DNA of 64,000 bases from Adiantum capillus-veneris (GCA_014529385.2 CM043968.1:23466513-23530512); one strand, 5' to 3'; positions 47,833 to 60,360 are shown, counted from the first letter of the stretch. The notes: generated from the letters alone by a model not told the origin. Translations and numbers: made by a program.

Positions 47833-48466
47833 TGTAACAGACTTGGACACTCCAAGTTGAGAATCTACCGCGACACCACAAATAATCACTTCAAAACAAT
47901 TCACAGTTTACAATTGATTCGACACTGGCCCGGCGGAGTTCCATGCCTAGAGATATTGGCCCTAAAGACTGACGCCCCTTTTGGTATTTCTTTTTGTATT
48001 AATCTGTGTTCAAAGTACAAGAGAGTGCAGGCAGGTGCTCACTCTCAAACTCTGCGTCCAGATGTTCTGAGTTGTGAGGCCCTGCCCACATATTTAAGGA
48101 TTACATGGCATGCTAAAAGCAAAGCCCAAAAGCTGGTAAAAATCAAAAGCTTGGGTATTTTTTAAAGCCTTTAAAAACTTAAAGCAAAATTTCTCTCTCT
48201 CTGCCTTACGTAAAAATAAAGCAAGTCCCCAAAAGCTTCAGCGTAAGATTTTCAGCCTTTGTGTAGCCAAAAACTACCCTCAGCTTTCCGTAAAAAGCAG
48301 AGGTCCGTACATGCTGCCACATATCAGCTTTTCCGCAACTGGCGCCGTAATTTCCGGGGCTGCCGTACAGCCAGCCACGTCAGCATTTCCGGCCAGCCTG
48401 TGTTTCCCTGGGCTTCCATGCAGGTGTGTGTGTACACATGGGCAGCCATGTCACCAATTTGTGACA
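47833..48466 (-). repeat. Element I 5' LTR
   Basis: Direct copy of 41610-42250 with scattered substitutions, ending TTTGTGACA before the right CAAAT. Confidence 0.93.
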
Positions 48467-49240
48467 CAAATGGCGCCTTCCCCGTTGAAGAGTGGATCTT
48501 GTTATTGTAGGCAAATTCCACCAAGGGAAAAAAATATTCCCATTGAGAATTCTGATCAGAAATGTAAGACTTCAATAAATCCAGTACGACCGAATTTGCA
48601 ATCTCAAATTGCCCATCTGTTTGCGGGTGGTAAGATGACAAGAACTGCAACCTTGTGTCAATGTTCTCCCAAAAAGCCTTTCAAAACAAACTCGTGAATT
48701 GGGGATCTTTGTCAGAGAATATTGTCTCATGCATGCCATGTAATCTAAAAATCTGTGAAATGAACAGTCTTGCTAAATGATCCGGCTTGACTGTCTTCTT
48801 CACTGGAACAAAGTGAGCTTGCTTGCTAAATCTGTCGATGACTGTCCAAATGCCATCATACCCACTCTGTGTCTTCGGGAGATCAAAAATGAAATCCATA
48901 GCAATACTTTCCCAAGGGGGCATGGGTAAAGGCTATAACAATCCTTGTGCTTTATGCCTGTCAAACTTGACCTTCTGGCATACCAAGCAACTGCGTACAA
49001 AGTCTTTCACATCTTTCTTGAGTCTCGGCCTAAAGAAGTAACGCTCCCCACCTTTCAAGGTGGTGTCAATGCCGCGGTGACTCGTAAAGGTGGACAATGG
49101 CATTCAGTTAGAACCTTTTCCCTCAATGGCTGTGTAACGCACAACATCGTTTTCTTCATCAAGTAGCCATCCCGTATGGAATATCCCGTTACTACCTTCC
49201 TATTCTGTATTCGAGTGAATACATCAGAAAAATCTGGATT
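48324..49240 (-). pseudogene. Element G integrase core and N-terminal region
   Basis: It reads PPWESIAMDFIFDLPKTQSG and WTVIDRFSKQAHFVPVKKT (first catalytic Asp), ETIFSDKDPQFTSLF (second), and HPQTDGQFEIANS (Glu). All three D,D,E positions are visible, better than in I. Stops and shifts near 48690 and 48930 separate the pieces. It is cut at 48467 by I. Confidence 0.87.
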
Positions 49241-49479
49241 CGTGCTGTCAATTCCAGCCTTGAAAACAATCGGCTCTCATAGGCAATGACATGGCCTTCT
49301 TGCATTAAGACCGCACCCAGACCACGACCACAAGCATCACAATATACTTCGAATGACTTTTGCAAACCCGGCAAAGTCAAAACAGGTCTCGTAGTCAATT
49401 TCTCTTTCAAAATCTGAAAGGTAGTCACGTATGTAGGTCCCCACGAGAAAAGGACTCCTTTCTGTGTCAAAATGTGCAT
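49192..49479 (-). pseudogene. Element G RNase H, internally deleted
   Basis: It begins GPTYVTTFQILKEKLTTRPV, LTLPGLQKSFEVYCDACG and VIAYESRLFSRLELTA, then jumps to the segment that in I follows the RNase H end (S-D-V-F-T-R). About 300 bases with the remaining catalytic Glu and Asp are gone. Inactive. Confidence 0.82.
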
Positions 49480-50391
49480 AGGGGAAGCGACCTCTGCAAA
49501 CTTTCAAATAAACCGCCGGTAGTAAGAACATAAGCCCAAGAAGCTTCTAACTTCATGAACATTCTTTCAATCGGGCCAATCACGTATAGTGTCAATCTTG
49601 GCCGGGTCCATTTGTACTCCTGCTGCTGTTGAGACGATGTGTCCCAAAAAGTGTATCTCCGGCAAGAAAAATTCACTCTTTTTGGCATTGATAACTAACT
49701 TGTGATCTCACAGTGCCTGAAAGACCTGAAGCAGATGGTGTCTATGTTCTATCTCATCCTTGGAGAAGACTATAATGTCATCAAAGAAAGTGCCAACAAA
49801 AGATCTGTACTCTCTGAAAATCCTATCCATCATTCGGTTGGAAGTCCTGGAGCATTGGTAAGGCCAAAAGGCATCACTAAAAATTCATATAAACCGAAGC
49901 TCGTCCGAAAATTTCTCTTGTAGACATCCCCGACGCGATTCTGATCTGATGATATCCGCTTTTCAAATCAATCCTGCTGAAACAAGAGGATCCCTATAGT
50001 CGGTCAAGAATATCATCAATCCGTGGAATCGGAAATCTATTCTGACGGTGATTTTATTGAGAGCTCTATCATCGATGCACATTCTCCAAGATCCGTCTTT
50101 CTTTAAAACCAACAACACCAGAGAGCAGTAGGGTGAAGTACTCGGCTGGATAAGACCCTTTTCCAAAAGGTCTTTCACTTGGTTCATAATCTCTTCATTC
50201 TGGGCTCGGCTAACACGGTGAGGAGGCCGGTTCGGTGGTGTGCTTCCAAGTATCAGATCAAATAGTATGATCCTCGGGACGAGATGGTGGCAACTCGCCC
50301 GACAGGCCCTTAGAAAAGCAATCGGCATGAGTGTGGAGAAAATCTTGGCGTTCTTTATCAAGTTCACACATATTCTTTCTGTGTTCATCAT
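49467..50391 (-). pseudogene. Element G reverse transcriptase
   Basis: EEIMNQVKDLLEKGLIQPST, SPYCSLVLLVLKKDGSWRMC and the DDRALNKIT block are readable, then frames shift repeatedly through the palm. The connection region returns at 49688-49467. It parallels element I 45485-44710 throughout. Confidence 0.82.
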
Positions 50392-50600
50392 TTAACTCTT
50401 TCAAGTAGATCGAGTAAACAAACAAAATGGATTTCATTAATTTGGAAATGGCCGAAGCCGATACGATAGGGAAAGACTCGCCCTTCAGTTTTACATCAAG
50501 TACAATTTTTTGGCCCTTTCCATTTGTCAAAGTCGCTTTATTCACCCAATAATCGACCATGGCGTTGTTCTTATGGTACCAAGGGACTCCAAGGAGGACG

Positions 50601-51190
50601 TCACAACCTTCCAAGGGCATTATGTAAAAGTCCTCGTGCCCCAAATACCCCTGACAATGCAACCGAAGTTTGCCAAATGACGGGTGTAATGACTATGTCC
50701 CATCCGGGTGCCGCTAGAACTACCTCTGCTTGTGGTCCCATCCGATCGGGTGTAATCTCGAGCCGCACTGCCAATTCACGTGAAATGAAGTTGGCCTTGG
50801 CTCCTCCATCAAAGAAAATCAGGGCTTCTTGATCTTTCACTTTGCCCCAAGCTCGGTAAAGTTCTGTACTTTCATCAATCATGCTTGGGTCAGTACCCAT
50901 GCAATCTGGAACCAGTCCTGCTTTCATCTTGTCTTTTTTGTCACGTTCCTCAACTGCTCTCGAGCGCTCTGGCCAGCCTTCATGTTGTTCTTGCTGTGTC
51001 TTTTTAGGGCACTTTGCAGAGACGTGCCCATGTTCCACGCATCCAAAAAACTTTCCCTCTTTGATGTAATTGGCCCTCTCTCGAAGAGTGAGCCGGGTCG
51101 TCTATCCTTGTCTTTCTTTTCTTGGGAACTCTTTCTCTTTCTACTTTCATTGTTAGAAGTCTGTTGGGTTCTCTGTGTAACAAACTTGGG
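50601..51190 (-). pseudogene. Element G Gag end and protease
   Basis: Gag remnants with SALKRHSKNN and KCPKKTQQE (end of the zinc knuckle) are followed by ESTELYRAWGKVKDQEALIF and FDGGAKANFISRELAVRL. The rest of gag upstream is missing because the LTR fragment J begins at 51176. Frame changes are visible. Confidence 0.78.
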
Positions 51191-51394
51191 CACCCCAAGT
51201 CTAGATTATGTCGCGACACAAGAGAGAATCACTTAAAATACTTCACAACTTTAAAATTACAGTTCAATTTGATCAACACGGCCCGGCGTAGTTCCGTACC
51301 CAGAGAGATTGGCCCCAAAGACTGGCGCCCCTTTCGGGATTTCTTTTATAACTTCATTCAATTAGTCTATGTACCAATTGGCAGCAACTAGGCA
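51176..51394 (-). repeat. LTR fragment J (E-like), truncates element G
   Basis: It starts TGTAACAAACTTGGGCACC, close to the E LTR read backwards, and includes the shared block (reverse complement at about 51320-51342). It stops after about 220 bases. Only one end is preserved and no partner was found, so it is either a solo fragment or the edge of a larger rearranged element. Confidence 0.7.
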
Positions 51395-51900
51395 GATTTC
51401 TCACAAAGTTAGTGCCTGGCCCCAAGCAAGGTGCCTCTTGCATCGGCCTCTCCTTCATCATTAGCACCGGGTGGCTGCTGGTTGAAGGGTGGGATCTTTT
51501 GCCAGGTCAACAATCTAATCCACACTTAAGGGGTAATGTTGAAATGTAATGAAATATCACATAGGTGTGAATTATCTTGTTGTAATGTATTACCTACCCA
51601 CGTTGATTGGAGCTACCTAAAAGTACTTTAATAAAAACTACCCACCAACTCCTTGTGACTAGCAGATAAAACCCATGTAGTGACTTGTAGATAAAACCCA
51701 TGTAGTGGCTTGTCTTTCATAATAGTGAAATCAAATTTCACGTGTTCTCATTTCTCTTGGAGTTCTCAGCTTGTCTTGAGTATTTCACTAGTGTCTTGTC
51801 TACTTTTAGTTAGTGTTAAGATTAGTTGATTAGTTTCCACAATTGTGCATGACAGCGTTATTGCATAAGAATTGACGCAACAAAAGTAATAAGTAAGCTT
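51395..51900 (+). mobile_element. Copia-like element 3' end
   Basis: A short coding-like tail runs to aatccacacttaaggggta, a polypurine motif very typical of plant Ty1/copia elements, followed by TGTTGAAATG (51537), the usual copia LTR start. Inside this LTR a 25-base unit containing GATAAAACCCATGTAGTG is repeated in tandem (51665 and 51690). The right end of the LTR is unclear; CAACA near 51880 is a candidate. Confidence 0.55.
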
Positions 51901-52583
51901 TTGTACCACCAATTATACAAAGAATATAATAGAATCATCTGATCACACTAGGACATTAAAATCTATATGTGACCCTTAGAATCAGCTCCGCTGAGGTTTC
52001 TGTAGTACACGACAGTCCATAAGATAAGTAACCCTGCTTAGAAGGTGTGGTGTGGTTTATGTAATACATGACAGCCAAAAAAACACTTACAAAATACTTG
52101 CACCCGTCCTTGTTTACCAATTTACACCTAGTGCATCTTCTAGAAGGCAAGAACACCTCGACTACTATTTCAACTTTTCGAATCGGGCAAAAATCAAGCT
52201 TTGCAAAACAAATGAACAAAGTTCGTGAAAGTTCATCATCCCACACATGTAGAAATTTCATGATCCACCCGGAGTAATATCACTCATGACCAGCACACCT
52301 TAAAGAAAACCTTGTTTATTCTTGCAAACAAGTTAATTAAGGTTGGTCAAGAGCGCTCACAATTGTATTTGGAATCATGACCCACCACTTTATCATCCTC
52401 ATCGACCAGAATACATCTGCAGCATCACCATAAGAAAAAGATAGGCCAGATAACTTTCTTCAAACGGCATTTGACAAAAGTTGTGGAGCTGATCTATTAG
52501 AGAGACAGAACCTTCATTTGAGCGACCCACAGTATACTACATTGTTGAGAGATGTTGCTACTGGGCGAGGGGCGAGTTACGAT

Positions 52584-52625
<42 letters not shown>

Positions 52626-53199
52626 GTGCACAAGTACAAGTATGTGCCGTATGTGTGGAGAAAATGCATGCATGTTTGTGACTGCATTAATTTGCAAGCT
52701 ACGGCGATTGAGAGGTACACAAAGAGAGAGAGAGAGCTTACTCATCCTCAAACATGAGACGCTTTTGCAGAGGGTCCATGATATCGGTACCAAGGGTGCC
52801 CATGGCAGCACAATGCAAGAGACCGTGATCTTGCACCTGGCGCGATGTGATGAAGACGAAACTACGGAATGGCACACAATAAATAGACGGCCAATGGCAA
52901 AAATGGAAAACTTTGGGTGATGTCCGAAATATTCGTGTCTGAGTACCGATTTCAAGAGACTTTGCAGGCCATGGCTTGAACCGTGGTCTGGGTGAACTTT
53001 GAAGGCTGACTTTGGCAAAAAAAACTAGTCTTGCTTGGTGGGCATGCTATAGTTTAGTACACAAGTAAACAAGTACCAAGTGCATAAGCAAGGTTTTAAA
53101 GATTAAATTGCACTACCGACCTGCGAACTTTGTATAGGTGTCATCCAATTATGCGACCCGGAGGACAGTGTTTGAGTCAAGTTACATAAAACCAATGTG
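51901..53199. other. Unassigned DNA left of the CACTA element
   Basis: I recognise no gene. A (GA)n microsatellite lies at 52588-52622 and a second short one at 52724-52736. Frames across 52497-53018 owe their length to the GA run. The last three bases (GTG) are the left target duplication of the CACTA element. Confidence 0.5.
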
Positions 53200-53217
53200 C
53201 ACTACAACAAAAAAAGG

Positions 53218-53340
53218 TGTCATCGATGCAGCTATCGACGCACTGCATCGTTATGTGCGTTGATATCCGTATTCCTGTGAACCTGTCGCTATTTGCGATG
53301 CAACGATGCGCATAGCGACGCAGATAGCGACGATCATAAC
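53218..53340. repeat. CACTA left subterminal repeats
   Basis: Several copies of TATCGACGC / ATAGCGACG and GCGATGCAACGATGCG lie just inside the left end. In En/Spm the small TNPA-type protein binds subterminal 12-bp motifs; these may play that part. Confidence 0.7.
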
Positions 53341-53599
53341 AGAAAAAAAAAATCTTGGACAGAGGGCAGGTAGCTTGGCCTATGCCTAGTTAAAAGATGG
53401 ACACAGCCACAGCCAGACTTCCTGCCCTTTGCCCAAGAAAGCGAGCAGCACCAAAATCAACCATGCTCTCGCGCGCAGAAATTTCGGCAGAGTTCCCTTT
53501 GTTTTTACATAAACTTTTCAAAAAAAACCATATCATGTATACGCCTCCTACATGCTATCCATGTAGGATCTCACATGAGATTTAAAGCCAATGAAAGAC

Positions 53600-53790
53600 A
53601 AGTACCGTACCAACTGAAAAGCATAACCATAACGAACCATAACCATAACTTAAAAGCATAACCATAACGAACCATAACCATAACTTAAAAGCATAACCAT
53701 AATGCACATAACCATAACCATAACCATAAACAAAATTAACAATAACCATAAGCATAACCAGAAAGTTAAACATAACCATTAACAAAACCT
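53600..53790. repeat. ACCATA(A) minisatellite in CACTA element
   Basis: Short units of aaccat / cataaccataac are repeated with interruptions, including a longer period of about 44 bases (accataacttaaaagcata, near 53640-53700). It lies where the rest of the transposase gene would be expected. Confidence 0.85.
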
Positions 53791-53947
53791 GAACCATAAC
53801 TATGTCAATATAAGAATAAGAGAAATAACCATGTCTATACAATGACAATGACAATAATCATAACCCTGCATATATTAAAGCCCTGTATATATTAAAGCAT
53901 GAATCACACCAAGGCAAAGGGCTTGCGAATAGGGAGAATTTTGTAAA

Positions 53948-55296
53948 TCAATAACCATTACCAGAAGCTTCTCTGTATCCTGGCCAATCATGCATAGTCC
54001 ACATAAGAAGTCCATGGATCCTTGCATGCTGTTGTCCTACTGGTTCAACTGCATCTGCTATGTCGATCCCATGCCATAACTCCTGGAGCTCGTCAACTAG
54101 TGGAGCTAGATAAACATCCATGTTTTTTGCCTTGAACTTACTAGGTACAATCAAGCTTAATATCAAATGACCCTTCTTGATGGCAAGCCACGGCGGGAGG
54201 TTGTAATTGATAAGGCACACAGGCCAAGTGCTCCATGACGAGCTTCTCAAGCCAAATGGATTGACTCCATCCATTGCCATGCCCAAACGCAAATTGCGTG
54301 GTTCACTCTTAAAATGTGGCCAGGTATCTTCAATGTGCATCCAAGCCTTTGAATCAACGGGCACCCTAAATGTTGCGTCAGTGGATCTATTCGTAGAATG
54401 CCACCGCATCAACTTTGCAATGGAACCACAATGAAACATGCTTTTTATCATATGAATAATAGGGAAATGCCGCAACACTTTAGCTGGCACTTTCTCGCCA
54501 ACTGCATCTTGTTTGTAGCGCATTGCTCTGCACTTAGGACACGATAGACAATCTGCGAATTCATTGCGAAAAAGAATGCAATCATTTGGACATGCATGAA
54601 TCTTGTTGTAGTCCAAGCCAACTGAGGTCAGAAGTTGCTTTGCGTCTGGCCTGGAGGGGGGCATTTCATTGCTAGCCAGGAGAAGTTGCTCCCGCAATAA
54701 CCTGTTTAAGTCACATTAAATTAAAAAGCTCTTTGAGCACATCACCGTTGCAATCGGAAAATCTCTTTTGTAAATTATGTACATAAACAAAGCAGTGACG
54801 CTTGCATTTAACCACCCGTACACTGACTGAAGATTCAAAAACGCCAGACAAGTACGAAGCACATATATTTTGGTGCCTTCATAGATTGGTTGACGTGCCA
54901 ACTTCCTCAACATATCTTCAGGAGATAGGCGCACGGCTTCTGGTGCTGCTTCGTTCGCGTTCTCCTCGGTTGTCTGGAAGAAAGCATCCAGCATCTCCTC
55001 CATGCCGTCGTCTTCTGTCTGTAAGCCCTTTTCTGCTTCCATCCGTGGCTCTATATTGGTCGGACCTTCACGCATAATCTTTTTTTTTTCTCTCTCTCAG
55101 ATGTAGGTGCTATGTCGCAGAAATCAATGCCCGTTCCGTAGGAGTCGTATCGCAGATTCTGTACGGTTTCTCTAGCAAACTCTCCGTACTTGTGCACATG
55201 CTCATTACATATCCTACGCTTGCGCAGGATTTGATACTTGCTGAGCGTGCACGAGCATGCAATCTTTTCCTCCATGTTAGTTGATGACGTTGCCAT
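53948..55296 (-). pseudogene. CACTA transposase (tnp2 family), N-terminal two thirds missing its end
   Basis: Three frames in order. 55296-55051 holds a Cys/His-rich N-terminal segment (CSCTLSKY, ICNEHVHKYGEFA), like the transposase-associated domain. 55075-54716 holds an acidic linker (GMEEMLDAFF) and helical region. 54697-53948 gives 249 open codons with KIHACPNDCILF, CPKCRAMRYK, KVLRHFPIIHMIKSMF, MRWHS, FKSEPRNLRLGMAMDGVNPF, WPVCLINYNLPPW, DVYLAPLVDELQELW and MWTMHDWPGY. These are diagnostic tnp2 blocks. Short introns or indels may join the frames (acceptor-like AG before GTTATTGCGG at 54708). The reading stops at 53948, so the C-terminal part is gone. Confidence 0.9.
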
Positions 55297-55599
55297 CTAC
55301 AATGATTATGAATGTTGTTTTAATATATATATATATATACTCCTCACAATGTAAACTACCTCGCATTCTCTAGTCTTGCCCAATCTCCGTACACCTCGAT
55401 CCAGAGGTGTACGGAGATCAGGACCACCGGATCAAAATCTCGTCTTTATTGGTCAAATCCTATATGGGTAGACACATACGTGCACTCCCAAGTGTACATG
55501 GCAATGCATGTAGCAGGCAAAACCCCTTTGCCTCTTTTAGTTCCATAGTTTCTTTTCTGTCTACGTACCCTATCTCTCGTTCTTTCTCTCTCAATCTCG

Positions 55600-56145
<546 letters not shown>

Positions 56146-56261
56146 AGGGGTTGGGGGGGCAGAGATGGACATAATACCTGCGCAGCAGGTTTCGGTCAAG
56201 ATCTGAGCAGGCGAAAATGGCCCCTGCGCGCGGGTTTCGCTTTTTTTCCCCAAATTTTTTT

Positions 56262-56410
56262 GCGTCGCTATACGCATCGATATATGTGTGGAAAATAAAG
56301 CCTTTTTACGCGTATATCGACGCACACTGCGACGCGTATAGCGACGCACGCTAATTACGTTGATATACACATGGAAAAGCATGGCCGTCGATATATACGC
56401 GTCGATATCT
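56262..56410. repeat. CACTA right subterminal repeats
   Basis: Multiple copies of GCGACGC, TATCGACGC and ATACGCGTCGATAT in both orientations occur within 150 bases of the right end, mirroring the left subterminal region. Confidence 0.72.
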
Positions 56411-56431
56411 TCATGTGGTGTTGTAGTGGTG

Positions 56432-58589
56432 AATAGTTAAATAGTTTGTCTTGCAATGAAGCATTACAGAATGAAAATGTTAAATATACTGTGCACATCA
56501 TGCAGAAGTGCCATACAAAAGTATGGTGGAGAGTTGGCACTGTGGTCTCTCCAAAAATTATAAGAAACGAAAGCCGTGCCCTGCCCCGTAGCATTTATGT
56601 GTTGCGCCAAGCAAACGCATAGACATGGAGAGTTGGATGCAAATAACAAACCTTGCAGTGCTGTCAAGTTGGCGTTATGCTTGTGCAATCGAAAAATCCA
56701 ATGTTGTAGATAACAGACCTCGTAGTGTTGTCAAGCTGGAGTCGTGCTTGTGTAGTCAAAACTGTGATTATATGTCCTTTCTATCATACACAGAACACGA
56801 GTTAACACAAATACAAAAGATATCGGAGATATATTAAACTTAAAGAGAAATGGATGTAACTTGATGATCTACGTCATAGACGGTGTAAAGTGTAATGTAG
56901 TGATGAGTTCTCAGTCACAATCACTATAGTAAAATGGCTTGATCAGTAGGGTGCAATCATGCAAAATGCTGATAAGAGGGTTGAGTAATCTGTTGGAGTA
57001 CATGGGTAAGAGCAATGAGGCTGATGCAAGATGTTGGCATGGTTGGGTTGAGTACAAATTGTTGTTATAGAGGCGCTTCATTTGCCTTTGTACGCACGCA
57101 CTAGATTTTCTATAATGTTTATCGTTTTCTTCGTCAAAACCACGAACGTTGTCCCTTTTATACCGTACTTCCCCTCGTTCTTTCTGCCTGCAAGTCGCTT
57201 TTACTTTACGTTAGCTCTTTGCAAAACCCGTCAACCACTCTTCCTCTAATCGCTATCCCGATTCTGATTGCCAACTCCATGCTCGTGTTATCCTGCCTAA
57301 AAGCCGGCGCTCGATTGTTAGCTCAAGCTATTCGGCCTTGTTTTTTTTTCTTAACACCCCCTTTAAACTTAGCTTGTCTCTGCTCTCTATTTACTTGTTT
57401 CTATGCAGCACCAAATTACTCTTAAAATTTGTTGAGCTTGGAAAAAACAAAATTTTACCCCAATTTTCACACAACACCAAAAAGCTTACCAAAGCAGGAT
57501 CTGAAAGCTCGAATTACCCGAAGCGGTTTTAACACCTCACAGGGTCCTTTGGCTGACATCCAATGCCAGAGGATTAAATTTCTATATTCAAAAATCTACT
57601 TTCTACAGCAAGCCTTAACGATCTAGTGCCGCACATCAAATTACCTCACTAATCACTGCGGGCATGTGCTCTGTGTCGTGACTGTCATTGCAAGGCAGCT
57701 TTGCCTGTATTCTGCGTCGTGGCAATCGTCCCAAGGAAATGCGACAGGCCCTTGCATGTGTACGAATCAACCAATAGGGCACAATTGCCAGGGTTCTGAG
57801 GAGCTTGAACTCAAGGGTTGTTCTTGGTTATATACCAACATACCACGTGCACGGCCCACTACTAAACTCAACAGCATTATCGGATTGTTAACTCATGCAC
57901 TGCCCACTGCTTTCACAACAACAACGCCTCATATCTTGCCTCCAACCACACAAGGAAAACAACAACGCTCTCATCCTTGCATCACCATCGAAGTCGTAGG
58001 CAAAAACTCTAGGTAGCTTCACAGGCTGCACAAGTAGACAATTCAACAATCTTGGATGTATACTGCCAGCTCCTCTTGAACTGCTTATGCGTCCAACGGC
58101 ATATACACACCCACAACTCTTGCACATGCGGCTCACCTTAACCCTTTCTTAATTCGATGCTAAGAGATCTTGGCCCGCTATAAATAGGAAGAGTTCTGCT
58201 GCTAAAAAAGATGACACGAGCCTAACGCAGGCAGATTTTTTTCAACGTTTTTTTAATTTAAAGGATAGGCCACGTGGAGCCTTGTGCGTCCAGATACTGT
58301 AAAAAGGGCCTTTGGCTCACCAAAATTAAAAGGACCTGTCACCTAAGGCCCTTGAATGAAGGAACTAAAGAAAGAAAGGGTTTTCAAATGGATTCATAGA
58401 CCAACTAAAGGTCCTAATCTGACCCTTTATTTTTAAACAAACTCGCGCGATTCACCTATGGTGGCAGGTCTCGCTTGCTCTTCCCAATGGTTTCGAATGG
58501 CCGATGCTATACCTTTTCTCAAGCTTGCTTGAAGTTGTGAGCACATATAGAAACTATATCTCTCTCATTTCTTTATTCTCATTTTAGAA
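56432..58589. other. Unassigned DNA, no gene recognised
   Basis: Open frames of 60-116 codons occur (for example 57666-58016 plus) but show no motif, signal or codon pattern that I can defend. Two near-repeats occur at 56640-56670 and 56705-56740 (cagtgctgtcaagttgg / tagtgttgtcaagctgg). A strong TATA-like box is listed separately. Confidence 0.45.
58179..58187 (+). promoter_or_regulatory. TATA-like box
   Basis: TATAAATAG in a GC-flanked context (gcccgctataaataggaag) is a near-consensus plant TATA box. No convincing coding region follows, so it may belong to an unrecognised LTR or non-coding transcript. Confidence 0.35.
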
Positions 58590-58647
58590 TGTCTATATGT
58601 ATCTATGTATGCATGTAATTATGTCTATGTGTGTACATATCTAAGTG

Positions 58648-59072
58648 TATGTGGGTGTGTGTGTGTGTGTGTGTGTGAAAGAGCTTACACCTGTGAGAGC
58701 TTATCATAGACAATAAATAAGGCAAAAACTTACAAAAGAGTGAAGATCTCAAGAGATATATTCCAAACTACTCAATCAACAATTACCCAATCAGCAGCGG
58801 CACAACGAACCTCACTCACACACACTTTTACTTTGAGAAAAAAACAATATTGCAAGCGAAGTGAGGGAGATGAAGATCTCTCACCTCTTTAAATAGACGG
58901 CGCGACTATGAAGGTTTCCAGCCAACCACATTGAAAATCGCCTTGAGATCAAGCAGGTCAGCTACTACAGGATCTTCTTTGCAGTTGAGTGTATAGTCCT
59001 CAATAGGATGTAGAGAAACTGACACTAGAGCTCTCATTAGCCAGCTTGCCAAGGTTTCGTATGTAGGAGCCA
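58648..59072 (-). repeat. Diverged fragment of the large inverted-repeat family
   Basis: After a (TG)n run (58648-58677), 58682-58775 matches 63000-63092 (gagagcttatc, agacaataaataagg, ctcaagagatatattccaaac). Further on, 59017-59072 matches the 66-base unit in the centre of the inverted repeat (gccagcttgccaaggttt). The two pieces keep the same order as in a half arm with its middle changed. Confidence 0.7.
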
Positions 59073-59115
59073 TCACACACTGTTTGCGGGTCACCACGAC
59101 GGACGTCCATAGCAT
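58906..59115 (-). pseudogene. Possible captured exon fragment
   Basis: A 69-codon frame without stops includes APTYETLASWLMRALVSVS and NCKEDPVVADLLDLKAIFNV. The two 66-base copies in the centre of the inverted repeat encode a decayed version (A-P-A-Y, stop, TLASWLVRSLV) on the minus strand. I do not recognise the protein. Conservation of the reading between dispersed copies suggests a gene piece carried by the repeat, but it could be chance. Confidence 0.35.
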
Positions 59116-60010
59116 AGCCTTCAGGCATCAACATAAATATCAATACCAGGGAAGCGACTCGGATGAGGCATGGAAACTCACTAGGGTGTCAATCCTAATG
59201 AAGTGAACTCGAAGAGATGCACTACTAACTCTAAAAGCAAATCAAACGCACTAAAGCCAAGTAATCTGCCTATGTCCTTCTACACAACTCTACAATCATC
59301 ACGCCTCTTTACCATGCAAATCATATCGGATTCGCACGAAACTTGAAGGGAAGCTACAGGGGCCTATCAGGAGCATATCCTATCATTGTCACAGCATTTT
59401 GGATGGGTACACGGATCGTGATCGTTCGTCCCAAAGTACGCAAAAACAGTAAATGGATGATCCGAAAGGGTCGTTTTTTGGTCCTTAAAGCCTCTCCTAG
59501 GGTCAAAACAACATAAAATATGCATATAAACACTCAAAACAACGATTTAATGCCACAACGGTTGCGTTTGATACCTACACCGAATCTTGAATGCTTACAC
59601 TTGAATGAAAGAGCAGAGTAAGAAGAACACAATGCAATAAACAAAACTGAATTTGGATTACCGTAGCCACAATAGCGATGATTACAAGTTGGAGCCAAGA
59701 GGTCACTCCCTGTGCGTACAGCAATAGTCACTTATCTTCAAAAACATAATCTCCCTTTCCCACTAACCTTAGTCTATTATATACCTAGGGCTTTCTAAAG
59801 TGGCCGGCGGCCAACTTCTCATGGACCTTTACATACATCATTGGAAAAATTACATCTTTGACTTAAACTTGACATAGACGATTGTCATTAGGCTTTTACA
59901 GGGTTTGATGTATTGAACATCGGAAAAATAATGTGACCACATCAAAACTTTGGTCGGCTGACCCAACGGGCGCCTTGGCTAGGTGGGCACTTGTATGTTG
60001 TTATCACCTC

Positions 60011-60070
<60 letters not shown>

Positions 60071-60360
60071 GTCATTATACTTGGCTCTGAATGCTTCTTC
60101 CTTCACACACACACACACACTCACTCACTCACTCTTGGTGACTGATTTTCCCTATAAACATATAGCTTCATTAATTTTTTACCTAAGTAATTCTTATCTG
60201 GTCATAATTGTTTCCCCTCCTTCTCTTTGCCCCTCTTATCCTGCTTTCTAAAGAACTTGACTCTACCGGTGTGCTAACCATCGGTATTACAAAATAATGT
60301 TGTATTCCCTAAGGAATAGTATAGTACCCATAATCTCGGTAAGAAAACCTTGGTTAAAAA
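59116..60360. other. Unassigned DNA with (CA)n tract
   Basis: No gene is recognised in 59116-60000. A CA run spans 60013-60066 and CA/ACTC runs span 60103-60133. From about 60067 the sequence (ggtcattatacttggct...) is a direct copy of 61281-61600, which belongs to the left arm of the inverted repeat. Confidence 0.6.

Larger units (their letters stand above)
41610..48466 (-). mobile_element. LTR element I, full-length chromovirus
   Basis: LTRs 41610-42250 and 47833-48466 are flanked by CAAAT (41605-41609 and 48467-48471). On the minus strand it has a primer site, gag, protease, RT, RNase H, integrase and chromodomain in the order of Ty3-type chromoviruses (the integrase after the RT), a 3' UTR and a polypurine tract (42251-42262, AAGAGGGGGGTA on the minus strand). 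It is the only structurally complete autonomous-type element in the window, but stops and frame changes occur in gag, the knuckle and the integrase core. Confidence 0.94.
34555..51175 (-). mobile_element. Element G, chromovirus host of H and I (interior, minus strand)
   Basis: Its own DNA is 34555-35471, 41309-41609 and 48467-51175, with the 3' LTR at 30894-31125 plus 34361-34554. Reading right to left: Gag end (51190-50924), protease (51038-50601), RT (50391-49467), shortened RNase H (49479-49230), integrase (49230-48324, resuming 41609-41314), and integrase end with chromodomain (35466-35127), then a 3' UTR. H and I sit inside the integrase. Its 5' LTR and most of gag are missing; LTR fragment J begins where gag breaks off. 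A deletion in RNase H removes about 300 bases relative to I. Confidence 0.88.

Noticed and set aside
52497..53018. 173-codon minus-strand frame as a protein gene
   Set aside because: It contains the (GA)n translation as a Ser-Leu run and the flanking parts show no family motif.
57219..57425. Hydrophobic 68-codon frame as a membrane protein gene
   Set aside because: There are no start context, homologous copy, splice signals or motif; AT-rich T-runs produce Leu/Phe-rich frames by chance.
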